Positions 15,252 through 24,689 of a stretch of 64,000 nt of DNA are shown here, one piece after another (within the stretch, counting starts at the first letter, position 1; the number at the start of each line of letters is the position of its first letter). Source of the DNA: Bacteroidales bacterium UBA3754 (GTDB lineage Bacteria; Bacteroidota; Bacteroidia; Bacteroidales; UBA1715); contig DFGI01000019.1 of the NCBI GenBank assembly GCA_002371705.1, forward strand, positions 31,800-95,799. The letters run 5' to 3'. A program made the position numbers and the translations under genes. The notes under the pieces are model-generated. The model worked only from the letters and a program-made list of their open reading frames with translations. It made no database searches and was not told where the DNA came from.

Positions 15252-16532
15252 ATGTCGTTTCACAAACGGTTGTTTCTGATGTTGCTCACATTTTCGTGGG
15301 CGATTGTTCTCTGTTTTATCGGATACCAATACCTACGTGAGAAAGAGTATAAATTGGAGTTCTTGAATGTTCAACTGCAACAATACAACCATCATTTGCT
15401 CGAAACCATAGAGGATGGACTGTCATATGAGGATTTTATCACAACGCACGACAAACCCTTTGATGAGCTCAGAATCTCGATTGTCACACTCTCGGGTACT
15501 GTGGTTTATGATAATACTATATCGCTCGATTCGCTTGATAACCACCGTAATCGCCCCGAGGTGATAGATGCTTTGGCAAAAGGCGAGGGGTATAACATCA
15601 GCCGACACTCGTCAAGCGATGGGCGTGAATATTTCTACTCTGCTACAAGAGGGGAACGAGTCGTTGTCCGCACAGCCATTCCATACTCCAACACTCTGCG
15701 AGACCTGTTAGCAACCGATTGGTCATTTCTTATTGTGATGATTTCTATTAGTCTTGCAATGAGCATAGTGGCATACTTTACCACTCGTAAGCTCGGCAAA
15801 GATATTGAACGTGTAAATCGCTACGAGTCCGAACAAGAGAGAAATCGCCTGAAACGACAGCTCACAAATAATATTAACCACGAGTTGAAAACACCGGTAG
15901 CATCTATTCAAGTATGCCTTGAAACATTGCTGTCAGGGATTGCATTGAGCGAGGAAAAACGGCAGAAACTTATCGAGAGATGCTATGCCCACAACGACCG
16001 CTTACGCCGACTGCTTAATGATGTGTCGCTTATTACCCGAATGGAGGACGGGAGTGCACTTATCAACCGCAAAAAAGTGGTAATCAACGAGATAATAGAT
16101 GAGATTGCAGAGGAGCTGGCTGTAATGCCCGAAGATGAACGCCTGAAGCTCCATACGGATTTTGGAGAGGAGGTTGTCGTGGATGGCAACCCTTCGTTAA
16201 TTGGCTCTATCTTCCGCAATCTAACCGAAAATGCGATTGCCTACTCCGAGGGTAAAAATATCTATATTTCACTGCTTGAAAACTCCGAGAAGGCATGCCA
16301 CATCCGCTTTGAGGATGATGGCAAGGGTGTTGAGCCAAAACATCTGCCACACCTCTTTGAACGATTCTACCGCGTGGACAAGGGGCGCTCCCGCCAAAAG
16401 GGGGGCACAGGTCTCGGTCTTGCAATCGTAAAACATGCCGTTCAGTTCCACGGCGGCACAATCACCGCAACAAACCGCCCCAATGGCGGATTGAGGCTTG
16501 ATTTTACCCTAAGCAAACACAATATAGCATAA
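15252..16532 (+). CDS. PhoR-like membrane sensor histidine kinase
   Basis: 426 residues from the ATG at 15252, one base after the regulator stop (in-frame ATGs at 15228 and 15234 would overlap the regulator). Membrane helix 8-24, a periplasmic sensor of about 130 residues, a second helix near 156-176, then HisKA with the phosphorylated His in NNINHELKTPVAS (H210), an N box (FRNLTENAIAYS), and ATP-lid motifs DDGKGVEP and GGTGLGLAIVKHA. It phosphorylates the upstream response regulator. The gene order and the neighbouring phosphate symporter suggest phosphate limitation as the signal; this is inference. Confidence 0.92.
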   Translation: MSFHKRLFLMLLTFSWAIVLCFIGYQYLREKEYKLEFLNVQLQQYNHHLLETIEDGLSYEDFITTHDKPFDELRISIVTLSGTVVYDNTISLDSLDNHRNRPEVIDALAKGEGYNISRHSSSDGREYFYSATRGERVVVRTAIPYSNTLRDLLATDWSFLIVMISISLAMSIVAYFTTRKLGKDIERVNRYESEQERNRLKRQLTNNINHELKTPVASIQVCLETLLSGIALSEEKRQKLIERCYAHNDRLRRLLNDVSLITRMEDGSALINRKKVVINEIIDEIAEELAVMPEDERLKLHTDFGEEVVVDGNPSLIGSIFRNLTENAIAYSEGKNIYISLLENSEKACHIRFEDDGKGVEPKHLPHLFERFYRVDKGRSRQKGGTGLGLAIVKHAVQFHGGTITATNRPNGGLRLDFTLSKHNIA

Positions 16533-16542
16533 GTCATAATAT

Positions 16543-16583
16543 AGCAATGGCGACCGTATTAAGTGATCGCCAATGCTGTTTTT
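16543..16583 (+). terminator. Terminator after the kinase gene
   Basis: Near-perfect 11-bp stem AGCAATGGCGA / TCGCCAATGCT, one mismatch, followed by GTTTTTA. Confidence 0.8.
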
Positions 16584-16618
16584 ATATAAATTCCGTATTT
16601 CGTTCAGAAATAAATCGA

Positions 16619-16954
16619 TTATTTCTTTTTCGTTTTCTTCGCCGTCACGGTTGCCGATTTCAAACGATACTGGGCAACTTTTGAATTAAGTTTTCCCGTA
16701 GATTTGTCGTGAAGCAAAAGACGACTGATTTCGGCTGGTGTGTATGCATTGTGTTCGAAGAAGATTGCAGTCGGTTGCATCTTTGTCACCGTGCAATAAA
16801 ATTCTTCAACGACGATATGCTCCTGCATTTCCCAAACCTGCCATTTGATGCGGCACTGCGACGGTTCAACGAGGAAATCTGCAATGGAATTATTTCCTAC
16901 GTAAATGAGTTTTTTGATGAGGTTCGTGCCGTTCCAAAATATGACTGATTTCAT
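16619..16954 (-). CDS. Hypothetical protein with lysine-rich C-terminus
   Basis: 111 residues starting MKSVIFWNGTNLIKKL and ending in the basic tail VTAKKTKKK. No known family is recognised. No signal peptide is evident. An opposite-strand frame of 79 codons (16709-16948) is a competing interpretation, but its composition is less protein-like. Gene context gives no clue: it is convergent with the kinase gene and divergent from the DUF1573 gene. Confidence 0.5.
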   Translation of the reverse strand: MKSVIFWNGTNLIKKLIYVGNNSIADFLVEPSQCRIKWQVWEMQEHIVVEEFYCTVTKMQPTAIFFEHNAYTPAEISRLLLHDKSTGKLNSKVAQYRLKSATVTAKKTKKK

Positions 16955-17049
16955 TCCAGATCTTTTGGCAAGGTATTTGTATATACGTTTTGTGTTTTGA
17001 TTGTAACATTTTTATTTCGTTATTTGTCTAATAATTAAATTTCTGAACT

Positions 17050-17481
17050 ATGAAACGTATTTTTTTAGCAGTAGTGTTTGCAAGCATACTTCCATTTGTA
17101 TCGTTCGCACAGTGGGGCGACCCAGAAGGTAACAAACAGTTGAGCGCAAGTGATTTGAAAGCTCCAGTAATTACATGGGACAAAGATTCATATAATTTCG
17201 GCGAAATTCCACAAGGCATCCCTGTTGATGTGGTGTTTGAATTCACTAACACGGGCAATGCGCCGCTTATCATTTCCAAAGTGGAACCTGCCTGCAACTG
17301 CACCGACGCGGTGTGGCCAAAAACTCCAATTATGCCGGGACAACGTGGCGAAATTGGCGTGACATTCGATGCCGCTACGGGCGGAAAATTCTCTAAAACC
17401 GCAGTTGTGACTTCTAATGCGAAACCAACCGAACAAACATTAGTATTTACAGGAACTGTGGTGTCAAAACCAAAGAAATAA
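17050..17481 (+). CDS. DUF1573 secreted protein
   Basis: 143 residues: signal peptide (MKRIFLAVVFASILPFVSFAQ), then one DUF1573 beta-sandwich domain with the hallmark pattern YNFGEIPQG...FEFTNTGNAPLIISKVEPACNCTD and GQRGEIGVTFDA. The family is widespread in Bacteroidota envelopes; its molecular role is unknown, with an Ig/ASPM-SPD-2-Hydin-like fold. It is monocistronic, ending before a strong terminator. Confidence 0.9.
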   Translation: MKRIFLAVVFASILPFVSFAQWGDPEGNKQLSASDLKAPVITWDKDSYNFGEIPQGIPVDVVFEFTNTGNAPLIISKVEPACNCTDAVWPKTPIMPGQRGEIGVTFDAATGGKFSKTAVVTSNAKPTEQTLVFTGTVVSKPKK

Positions 17482-17529
17482 CGCTAAATCACACAAACCT
17501 GCGTTTCCCTATGCGTAGGTGTCTTTTTG

Positions 17530-17569
17530 AAAATAGACAAACTTCTTTTGAGGTTTGTCTATTTTTTTT
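17530..17569 (+). terminator. Terminator after the DUF1573 gene
   Basis: 13-bp stem AAAATAGACAAAC with its complement, 10-nt loop, then eight T residues. Confidence 0.9.
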
Positions 17570-17579
17570 CAGAAATTCG

Positions 17580-17587
17580 TACTTTTG
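17580..17587 (+). promoter_or_regulatory. -7 promoter element of the SGNH esterase gene
   Basis: TACTTTTG, exact consensus, 21 nt before the ATG at 17609. Confidence 0.65.
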
Positions 17588-17608
17588 ACAATCTAATATC
17601 TTAACAGT

Positions 17609-18970
17609 ATGAATTTACGACAGAATTTTCCAATTGTTTTGTTTTTGGCAACTTATATGTTTTTTGGCTGTGATAAGGATAACGGCTGTGTCGAGCCAAC
17701 AGAAATCAAAGAAATACAGTGTGAGCCACACGAAATCACAATTGCGTACGAAGGTACGCAGTACGTTGAGTACACGGTTTCCCCTGCAGATGCTGATATT
17801 AAAGATGTGCGATGGGTGTTTGCGGATTCAACCATTGCGAAAGCCATTAACGAGAACACCATATTTGGTATGAAGGCGGGCGAAACGTGGGGTTATCTTG
17901 TAAGTTGCAATAATACAGACGTTAAAGATTCTGTGCACATCACTGTATTGGAAAAACAGTTCCGTTCCATTCCTGTTGACGATGCAAATATCCATTATGA
18001 AGGTCGAGTGGTTGCTTCGGCAAACGAGGTTGCTTTCTTTTATCCAGGTTCGTCTATCTCGGTTGATTTTACGGGAACAACGCTGTATGCGAAGCTGAGC
18101 CAAGGCGACATTTTTTATTGGGTTGAAATTGACGACCAAGAACCGTACAAACTTGCAATGAACTCAAAGGCCAATTGGGTGAAAAGCAACATTTTCCGTA
18201 TTGCTGAAGGACTGGGAAATGGCACGCACACTGCAAAAATCACATTGTGCAGCGAGGCAATTCTGAAAAATGCGCGTTTCTACGGTTTTGAAATTGACGA
18301 AACTGCCGAAGTGAAAAAACCAGCTGAAAAACCATTGAAGTTTGAGTTTATAGGAAATTCAATCACTTGCGGCTATGGAACCGAAGCAAAATCACACGAG
18401 GAACATTTTAGTGATGCAACATCAAATTTCTGCCAATCGTTCGCATACGCAACGGCTACAGAATTCAATGCGGAAATTATGGTGGTTGCCCGTTCTGGAA
18501 TTGGCGTGTATCGTAACTACGGTGATAAAGCAGAATTTGGTTCTATGCCAGATAATTACGAAAAAACGTGGCTGACTAACAATACAGCCTGGGATTTTTC
18601 TGCATATACGCCCGATGTGGTGTTTATCAATTTAGGCACAAACGATGCGTGGAAAATGGAGACCCTCGATTCCACTAAATTCGATAATGAATACAGAAAA
18701 TTGCTGAACAGTGTAACAACGCATTATCCACATGCAAAGGTTGTTTTGCTTACTGGCAGTATGTTGAGCGCGGACCAACTGAAAGTATTAAAACCAATTA
18801 TTGACAATCTTGCCGCCGACTACAATACCGATGAACATCCATTCTATCGATTCCATTTCAATGCAGTGGCTGGCGACGGCGCTGATTGGCATCCGAATGC
18901 AAAACAGCAGGCAACAATGGGAAGAAATCTTATTTCGTTTTTGCAGAGAAATGGAATTGTGACGAAGTAA
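17609..18970 (+). CDS. SGNH/GDSL-type carbohydrate esterase lipoprotein (CE2-like)
   Basis: 453 residues with a lipoprotein signal (LATYMFFGCDKD, lipid Cys 21). Residues about 30-115 resemble a bacterial Ig-like domain, 120-235 a beta-sandwich as in the N-terminal domain of CE2 acetyl esterases, and 240-453 the SGNH hydrolase. Catalytic motifs: GNSITCG (nucleophile S251), ARSGIG, the GTND block, and DWHP (D426 and H428). CE2 enzymes remove acetyl groups from plant polysaccharides; acetyl-xylan or glucomannan is plausible here, near a GH44 glucanase elsewhere in the window. Surface or periplasmic location inferred from the lipobox. Confidence 0.87.
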   Translation: MNLRQNFPIVLFLATYMFFGCDKDNGCVEPTEIKEIQCEPHEITIAYEGTQYVEYTVSPADADIKDVRWVFADSTIAKAINENTIFGMKAGETWGYLVSCNNTDVKDSVHITVLEKQFRSIPVDDANIHYEGRVVASANEVAFFYPGSSISVDFTGTTLYAKLSQGDIFYWVEIDDQEPYKLAMNSKANWVKSNIFRIAEGLGNGTHTAKITLCSEAILKNARFYGFEIDETAEVKKPAEKPLKFEFIGNSITCGYGTEAKSHEEHFSDATSNFCQSFAYATATEFNAEIMVVARSGIGVYRNYGDKAEFGSMPDNYEKTWLTNNTAWDFSAYTPDVVFINLGTNDAWKMETLDSTKFDNEYRKLLNSVTTHYPHAKVVLLTGSMLSADQLKVLKPIIDNLAADYNTDEHPFYRFHFNAVAGDGADWHPNAKQQATMGRNLISFLQRNGIVTK

Positions 18971-18983
18971 GATTTCAAGATTT

Positions 18984-18991
18984 TACTTTTG
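18984..18991 (+). promoter_or_regulatory. -7 promoter element of the Gfo/Idh/MocA gene
   Basis: TACTTTTG, exact consensus, 36 nt before the ATG at 19028. It lies within the upstream extension of the frame, so a GTG at 18989 cannot be the start. Confidence 0.65.
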
Positions 18992-19027
18992 TGTCCATTC
19001 AAAGATTGTCGTGGAAAATTTAGAATT

Positions 19028-20014
19028 ATGAATAACTCATTTAAAATTGGCATCCTTGGTGCTGGTTGGATAGCAGGGAAAATGGCAGAAACGGTTTCCG
19101 CAATGGATGGCTACGAAATTTCCGCAGTTGCGTCGCGCTCTATTGAAAAAGCCCGCGATTTTGCCAACAAGTGGAATATTAAAAATGCATACGGCTCTTA
19201 TGAGGCGTTGGTTTCCGACAACGATATAGATTTAGTTTACGTGGCTACGCCGCATTCGCATCATTTTCAGCACGCAAAACTTGCCGTTGAACAAGGAAAA
19301 CCTTGTCTTGTGGAAAAAGCTTTTACGGCAAATGCCCATGAAGCAAAACAGTTGTTGGATTTTGCCGAGAAAAACGGCGTGTTTGTAACTGAAGCCATTT
19401 GGACACGCTATATGCCTCTGTCACATAAAATTAAGGAACTTATTGATGGTGGGGCGATTGGGGAACCTCGTCTGCTTTCAGCTTCGCTGTGTTATCCGTT
19501 GGAAGACAAAGAACGTCTCCTCAGCCCTGCATTGTGCGGCGGAGCGTTGCTTGATGTGGGTGTGTATGTGTTGAATTTTGCCCGTATGTATTTTGGTAAC
19601 GATGTGGTTAAGACAGTGACTAATTGTCAATTAGGAGTAACGGGAATGGATATGCAGGAATGTATTTCGTTGAGTTATGCCGATGGCAAGATGGCGAATT
19701 TGCAGGCTGGCGCGCGCTGTCTCAACGACCGTCAGGGGATAATCAGCGGTACCGAGGGCTACATACGGGTTGACAATGTGAATTGTCCCGAAGTGGTTGA
19801 GGTTTATCGTAACTACGCACTTGTGGAAACGTACAGAAAGCCGTCAGATATGATTTCGGGTTACGAATATCAGGTGATGGAAAGTCGCCGCTGCATAGAG
19901 GCAGGTCTGCTTGAATCGCCGATGATGCCACACGCCGAAACAATTTCCGTTATGCGGCAGATGGATTCGCTTCGCGAAGAGTGGGGCGTGAAATATCCGA
20001 TGGATGAGAAGTAA
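19028..20014 (+). CDS. Gfo/Idh/MocA-family NAD(P)-dependent oxidoreductase
   Basis: 328 residues. Rossmann signature GILGAGWIAGKMAE at the N-terminus, conserved VATPHSHHFQHAKLAVEQGKPCLVEKAF containing the EK motif, and the C-terminal alpha/beta domain with GGALLDVGVYVLNFA. This resembles the dihydrodiol/xylose dehydrogenase-like branch, which oxidises sugars or related alcohols. The substrate cannot be read from the sequence. Single-gene unit with its own promoter and terminator. Confidence 0.9.
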   Translation: MNNSFKIGILGAGWIAGKMAETVSAMDGYEISAVASRSIEKARDFANKWNIKNAYGSYEALVSDNDIDLVYVATPHSHHFQHAKLAVEQGKPCLVEKAFTANAHEAKQLLDFAEKNGVFVTEAIWTRYMPLSHKIKELIDGGAIGEPRLLSASLCYPLEDKERLLSPALCGGALLDVGVYVLNFARMYFGNDVVKTVTNCQLGVTGMDMQECISLSYADGKMANLQAGARCLNDRQGIISGTEGYIRVDNVNCPEVVEVYRNYALVETYRKPSDMISGYEYQVMESRRCIEAGLLESPMMPHAETISVMRQMDSLREEWGVKYPMDEK

Positions 20015-20024
20015 TTACATAAAA

Positions 20025-20054
20025 AAAGACGAAACCGTTTGTAATTTCGTCTTT
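20025..20054. terminator. Bidirectional terminator between oxidoreductase and tRNA-Pro
   Basis: Perfect 10-bp stem AAAGACGAAA / TTTCGTCTTT with A-run before and T-rich end, serving the plus-strand gene and possibly the minus-strand tRNA. Confidence 0.75.
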
Positions 20055-20059
20055 CGCTG

Positions 20060-20134
20060 TCGGGGTAACAGGATTCGAACCTGTGACCTCTTGGTCCCAA
20101 ACCAAGCATACTAACCGGACTGTACTATACCCCG
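20060..20134 (-). tRNA. tRNA-Pro (anticodon TGG)
   Basis: Minus strand: acceptor CGGGGTA / TACCCCG, anticodon stem CTTGG / CCAAG around loop TTTGGGA (anticodon TGG), T-arm with loop TTCGAAT, discriminator A. 75 nt; CCA is not encoded. Confidence 0.95.
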
Positions 20135-20145
20135 AAAAAGCGTTG

Positions 20146-20153
20146 CAAAAATA
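20146..20153 (-). promoter_or_regulatory. -7 promoter element of tRNA-Pro
   Basis: TATTTTTG on the minus strand, 11 nt before the mature 5' end. Confidence 0.55.
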
Positions 20154-20154
20154 A

Positions 20155-23100
20155 ATGTATTTTTTGTATTTGCAACTTTTATTGAGAAATATTTTTATCA
20201 AACGGCTTAAATCACGCGTAAAAAATAGTATTTTTGGAAATCTTATCAATTTTACGTTGGAACAGTCACGTTCTTATACATACAGATTTTTGTTTCTTGC
20301 GGTAGCCTCATTCGCCGTGGGCACGCTGATGTTGCTCAATAATTTCGGGTACCACAAGAAAGTGTCCCCTCGTGATGTGGTTCAATTTCAGGAAGTTATA
20401 GTTGAAAAGCAGAAATTTGCGCAGTCGTTGCAGGAGCAGCTTGTGTCGCTTCCCGACAGTGCCGATTTTGGTGTGTTCGAAGATTTCCGAATGAAACATT
20501 CTGCGTGGATTGAAAGCCAGAATCTTTCTTTTTTCATATTTGAAAACAAAAAGATTTTGTATTGGTCCGACAATTCCATTCCGCCATATTTTCAACTTTT
20601 GAGTCAGGAAAGTAAACTCTTTTTTAGTGGGAATGCGTGGTATTTGCTTGAAAATAAGCAAAAAGGGAATCGGACATTTTTTGTTTTGATGCTTATAAAA
20701 AAGCAGTTTCCATTTGAAAATTCGAATATACGAAACGAATTTCAGCGGGATTTCACCATCAACAATTCTGTGGAAATTTACAGCGACGACTGCGACAATT
20801 CCTTTCAGATTTACGATGCAGAGGGAAAATTTCTGTTGTCGCTTTCCGATACGATAACGTCGCAAAATGACACATGGAGAAAGGTTTTGCCGTTTATTTT
20901 GTACGTGTTGAGTTTTGCCTTCTTTGCCTTATTTTTAGGTTCATATTCGAAAATAAACGTTTATTTGAAATATGCTTTGTTATTCGGCGTGTGGGCTCTG
21001 CTGATGCATGATGCTACTAATCTGGATGTTGATTGTTCTATTTTGTATGTTGATAGTATAGCTCTTATTGTTTATGCTTACATTGTATTCACATTTGGGA
21101 ATAGAAGTAGTGTCGATAATGATTTTTCTAAACAGAAAATGAGTGAGATACAATTGTATTTCATATTTGGCGTTCTTTCATTTGTTTTTTGCGGCACGGC
21201 TACGGGATTTATCAAGTCATTGGCTCTTAATTCTAATATTGAATTAGAGCTATTTAATCTATTGAGTACAAATGTATTGAGCTTTGTTGCTTATTTTGAA
21301 ATAGGGGCATTCTTGTTTCTCTATTTTGCATTTTGTTTCCGTTTTTCAAGAAAATTTGAATTTAGCAAAAAATATTCTTTGCCTCTGTTGATTGGCATTT
21401 GTTTGTTGACACCAACAGTGACATATTTTCTGATAAACTCGCCTTCGGAATTCTTCCCGTATTTGTTTGTCTTTTATTGTGTTACGGTGATTTCGATTGT
21501 GCTGTTTTCATATTTTCGTCGTCACGAAAGTCCTACTTTTGCATTGAAATTGGTGTTCCTTGTGGCAACGGTTATCTATACTGAAACAGCCATCAGCATT
21601 TATCTTGGCAAGCACAAGGCTGAAAATCGGTATGAACTTGCGAAAGAATGGGCAAACGAGCAAGACCCTGTGGCAGAGCAATTTTTAGCGTCGGTTTATA
21701 AATCGACTCGTTCTGACATTGCTTTGCAAGAAATGATGAAAGGTGTTGATAATCAGGATATTGATATAAAAAATTATTTGCAGAAAATGTATTTTAACGG
21801 CTGGCTCGGGCAATACGACCTGGAATGTACTGTTTGTGGAACCGACAGTGCGTTCGCCGAGTCGAACCGTCTGCCCAACTGCGAGGCCTATTTCCAGCAA
21901 ATGGTTTCATCCAGCGGCAAGCATATTTCCGATACTAACTACTATTATATTAATAATCAGGACGGCAATATCACCTATTTCGATGCCATTGAATTCAAAC
22001 GGACAAATTCCTCTGTTACAAAGCTATACATTGAACTTCATTCAAAGAACAATGCACAGATTTTTGGTTACCCGACAATTTTGCTCGATAATGTCGAAAA
22101 CAATGAGTTCCCAGAAAATTACTCGATGGCAAAATATAAGAATGGCATTCTTATTTCGAAACGGGGGAAATGTCCTTATTCTCAAAAACTTGCGTTATGC
22201 AGCGACCAAGAACAGGCGACGTTTATTGACGAGCAACATCATACTGCGCATTTGGCATATAAAATCAACGACCAATATACTGTGGTTGTGAGTAATAGAA
22301 CGTATCAGTTAAAGAATTACGTGATGTGGTTCCCTTACATTTTCTTATTATTTTTCTTGTTGATGCTGATTTTCATAAAATGTTTCGATCGCTCTCCAAT
22401 TCAAATCACACATTCGCTTTCGGCGCAGATTAAGCGTTCGCAGGTTGGTTTGTTGATAGGCTCGTTCATTCTTGTGGCTGTGAGCGGGACGCTCTTTATA
22501 AAATCGTACAATTCCCGCCAGCAAAGGCAGTTCCTTGAAGAAAAAATTGCCTCGGTGGCAAAAGAGATTTCGCAGCAGTATAAAGATTTTGCCATCATTC
22601 CTGCCGACGACAAGAATTTTATACAGAATAAACTCACAGAGCTGGCGAATATTTATTCTTCGGATGTGAATTTATACGACACCAACGGCGATTTGATTGC
22701 ATCGTCGCGACCAGAAATTTTCCAATTCCGCTTGGTGAACGAGAAAATGGCAACACGCGCGTTTTATCAACTCATCAAACAAAGCCGTTCAACGTTCTCG
22801 CAAGAGGAAACAATTGGTAATCTGCATTTTACGTCGGCGTACATCTCCATAATTAACAGCCAGAATACGGTGTTGGGATACCTTAACTTGCCGAATTTCA
22901 ACAACGAGGAAGACTTCAAACAGCAATTCGCTGGTTTGTTTGTGAGTTTGCTGAATTTGTTTGTCGTGTTCTTGCTGATTGCCACAATTTTCTCAATGTT
23001 CATTGCAAAACGAATTTCGGAACCCCTTGTGGTTCTGCAAAATAAGATGACTAATGTGGCTCTCGGCGGCGAAAACGAAAAAATCTCGTTAAACGCTCCT

Positions 23101-23856
23101 GATGAACTTGAAGGCGTGATTCAAAACTATAACGAGATGATTGACAAGTTGAGCGTGAGTGCGGAAAAACTCGCTAAGGCGGAACGCGAAATGGCGTGGC
23201 GCGAAATGGCACGGCAAATTGCGCACGAAATTAAAAATCCGCTCACACCAATGAAATTAAGTTTGCAGCTACTCAATCGCTCGTGGGACGAAAAAGACGA
23301 GCGATTTGAATCTCGCTTAAAGTCTATCTCCAAGACAATGATAGAACAGATTGATACACTTGCCGAAACGGCGACTTCGTTCTCCGATTTCGCGAAACTA
23401 TCTAAAGTGTTGCTTGAGCCAATAAATCTTAATGGATTATTACAGAATTGTATAACGTTGTTTGAACAGGAGGATAATTGCACTATAACTTCCGAATTTT
23501 TGGAAGAAAATGTGATTGTATGTGCCGACAAGGAAAAAACAATCCGAATGTTCAATAATCTTCTTAAAAATGCCATCCAAGCAATTCCGTCGGATAGGGA
23601 AGGGCATGTTTCCGTCGTGCTGAAAACCGAGCAGGACTTTGCTCTCGTGGCAATACGAGATAATGGGCGAGGAATCGACGATGACGTGAAAAAACACATA
23701 TTTGAGTTGCATTTCACAACAAAATCAACAGGTAGTGGGTTCGGTCTTGCCATCTGCAAAAACATTGTGGAAGGTTGTAACGGTGACATTTGGTTTGAAA
23801 CCGAATTGGGCGTTGGTACAACATTTTTCGTAAAACTACCGTTACAAAAAGCGTAA
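20155..23856 (+). CDS. Very large multi-pass NtrY-like sensor histidine kinase
   Basis: Up to 1233 residues. A first membrane helix (about 44-62) precedes an extracytoplasmic domain; a block of hydrophobic helices follows (about 245-475), then a second soluble domain (about 490-720), a helix near 725-745, another sensor segment with helix near 925-945, a HAMP linker (AKRISEPLVVLQNKM), and the kinase core. The phosphoacceptor region REMARQIAHEIKNPLTPMKL (H1024) is NtrY-type; ATP motifs include NNLLKNAIQAI, DNGRGIDD and GSGFGLAICKNIVEG. The start is uncertain: an exact -7 element TATTTTTG at 20229-20236 points to the TTG at 20257, giving 1199 residues. No cognate regulator is adjacent; cdaA follows in the same direction. 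Confidence 0.88.
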   Translation: MYFLYLQLLLRNIFIKRLKSRVKNSIFGNLINFTLEQSRSYTYRFLFLAVASFAVGTLMLLNNFGYHKKVSPRDVVQFQEVIVEKQKFAQSLQEQLVSLPDSADFGVFEDFRMKHSAWIESQNLSFFIFENKKILYWSDNSIPPYFQLLSQESKLFFSGNAWYLLENKQKGNRTFFVLMLIKKQFPFENSNIRNEFQRDFTINNSVEIYSDDCDNSFQIYDAEGKFLLSLSDTITSQNDTWRKVLPFILYVLSFAFFALFLGSYSKINVYLKYALLFGVWALLMHDATNLDVDCSILYVDSIALIVYAYIVFTFGNRSSVDNDFSKQKMSEIQLYFIFGVLSFVFCGTATGFIKSLALNSNIELELFNLLSTNVLSFVAYFEIGAFLFLYFAFCFRFSRKFEFSKKYSLPLLIGICLLTPTVTYFLINSPSEFFPYLFVFYCVTVISIVLFSYFRRHESPTFALKLVFLVATVIYTETAISIYLGKHKAENRYELAKEWANEQDPVAEQFLASVYKSTRSDIALQEMMKGVDNQDIDIKNYLQKMYFNGWLGQYDLECTVCGTDSAFAESNRLPNCEAYFQQMVSSSGKHISDTNYYYINNQDGNITYFDAIEFKRTNSSVTKLYIELHSKNNAQIFGYPTILLDNVENNEFPENYSMAKYKNGILISKRGKCPYSQKLALCSDQEQATFIDEQHHTAHLAYKINDQYTVVVSNRTYQLKNYVMWFPYIFLLFFLLMLIFIKCFDRSPIQITHSLSAQIKRSQVGLLIGSFILVAVSGTLFIKSYNSRQQRQFLEEKIASVAKEISQQYKDFAIIPADDKNFIQNKLTELANIYSSDVNLYDTNGDLIASSRPEIFQFRLVNEKMATRAFYQLIKQSRSTFSQEETIGNLHFTSAYISIINSQNTVLGYLNLPNFNNEEDFKQQFAGLFVSLLNLFVVFLLIATIFSMFIAKRISEPLVVLQNKMTNVALGGENEKISLNAPDELEGVIQNYNEMIDKLSVSAEKLAKAEREMAWREMARQIAHEIKNPLTPMKLSLQLLNRSWDEKDERFESRLKSISKTMIEQIDTLAETATSFSDFAKLSKVLLEPINLNGLLQNCITLFEQEDNCTITSEFLEENVIVCADKEKTIRMFNNLLKNAIQAIPSDREGHVSVVLKTEQDFALVAIRDNGRGIDDDVKKHIFELHFTTKSTGSGFGLAICKNIVEGCNGDIWFETELGVGTTFFVKLPLQKA

Positions 23857-23873
23857 GTTTCAACGAACTTTTA

Positions 23874-23881
23874 TATCTTTG
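23874..23881 (+). promoter_or_regulatory. -7 promoter element of cdaA
   Basis: TATCTTTG, exact consensus, 16 nt before the ATG, so cdaA-rarA may be transcribed separately from the kinase gene. Confidence 0.6.
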
Positions 23882-23897
23882 GGACAAACAAGAAAGT

Positions 23898-24689
23898 ATG
23901 ATACCATTGTTCATTTCGTTTAAATTTGTTGACTTCGTGGACATTTTCCTCGTGGCATTTTTAATGTACGAAGTGTATAAACTTATTCGCGGAACGGCGG
24001 GAATGAACGTGTTCCTTGGTATCATTGCGTTTTATGTTATTTGGCTCATTGTGAGGGCGTTGCATATGGAAATGCTCACGCGGATTATGGGGCAATTTAT
24101 CAGTATTGGCGGACTTGCGTTGGTGATTTTGTTCCAATCGGAAATCCGCAGTTTCCTTACAATGATTGGCAACCGGTATTTACATTCGCAAAGCCGAAAA
24201 TATTTGCCGAAAGTGTTTCGTATCAATCATACGGTGATTCCACCTGAATCAATTGAGGAAATTTGCGATGCGGTATTCAGTATGGCGCAAACGCAGACGG
24301 GTGCGCTTATTGTCATTTCCACTCGCAAAGAGACATTGACTCCATATATCCAAACGGGCGAAATCATAGATGCGCGGATTTCATCGGCGCTGCTTCAGAA
24401 TATTTTCTACAAGAATACACCGCTTCACGATGGTGCCGTGCTGATTGTCGGGAAAAAAATCATAGCCGCGAAATGCGTCCTTCCAATGACTAAACGCACT
24501 GAATTGCCTATGGGCTACGGTATGCGGCACCGCTCGGCGTTGGGAATGAGCGAAGACACCGACAGCCTTGTGTTGGTGGTGTCGGAACAAACAGGTGGCA
24601 TTTCGTACTGCCAACGCGGAGAAATCACTCCTGTTGAAGACAAGGAAACACTTGTGAGAATCATCAATCAAAACCAAGAAACGCTATGA
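23898..24689 (+). CDS. cdaA: Diadenylate cyclase CdaA (c-di-AMP synthase)
   Basis: 263 residues: two or three N-terminal membrane helices (about 14-32, 38-55, 62-82), then a DAC domain. The catalytic motifs are LHDGAVLIV (D178-G179-A180) and MRHRSALG (R210-H211-R212-S213-A214), both intact. The enzyme joins two ATP into c-di-AMP, which in other bacteria controls potassium and osmolyte transport and wall homeostasis. The 3' end overlaps rarA by 4 nt (ATGA), implying coupling. In many Bacteroides cdaA follows folP; here a giant kinase precedes it instead. Confidence 0.95.
   Translation: MIPLFISFKFVDFVDIFLVAFLMYEVYKLIRGTAGMNVFLGIIAFYVIWLIVRALHMEMLTRIMGQFISIGGLALVILFQSEIRSFLTMIGNRYLHSQSRKYLPKVFRINHTVIPPESIEEICDAVFSMAQTQTGALIVISTRKETLTPYIQTGEIIDARISSALLQNIFYKNTPLHDGAVLIVGKKIIAAKCVLPMTKRTELPMGYGMRHRSALGMSEDTDSLVLVVSEQTGGISYCQRGEITPVEDKETLVRIINQNQETL

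Noticed and set aside
16709..16948. 79-codon plus-strand frame opposite the 111-residue hypothetical gene
   Set aside because: Cys- and Phe-rich translation without RBS or family; the opposite strand gives a longer frame with a more natural composition. Neither is certain.
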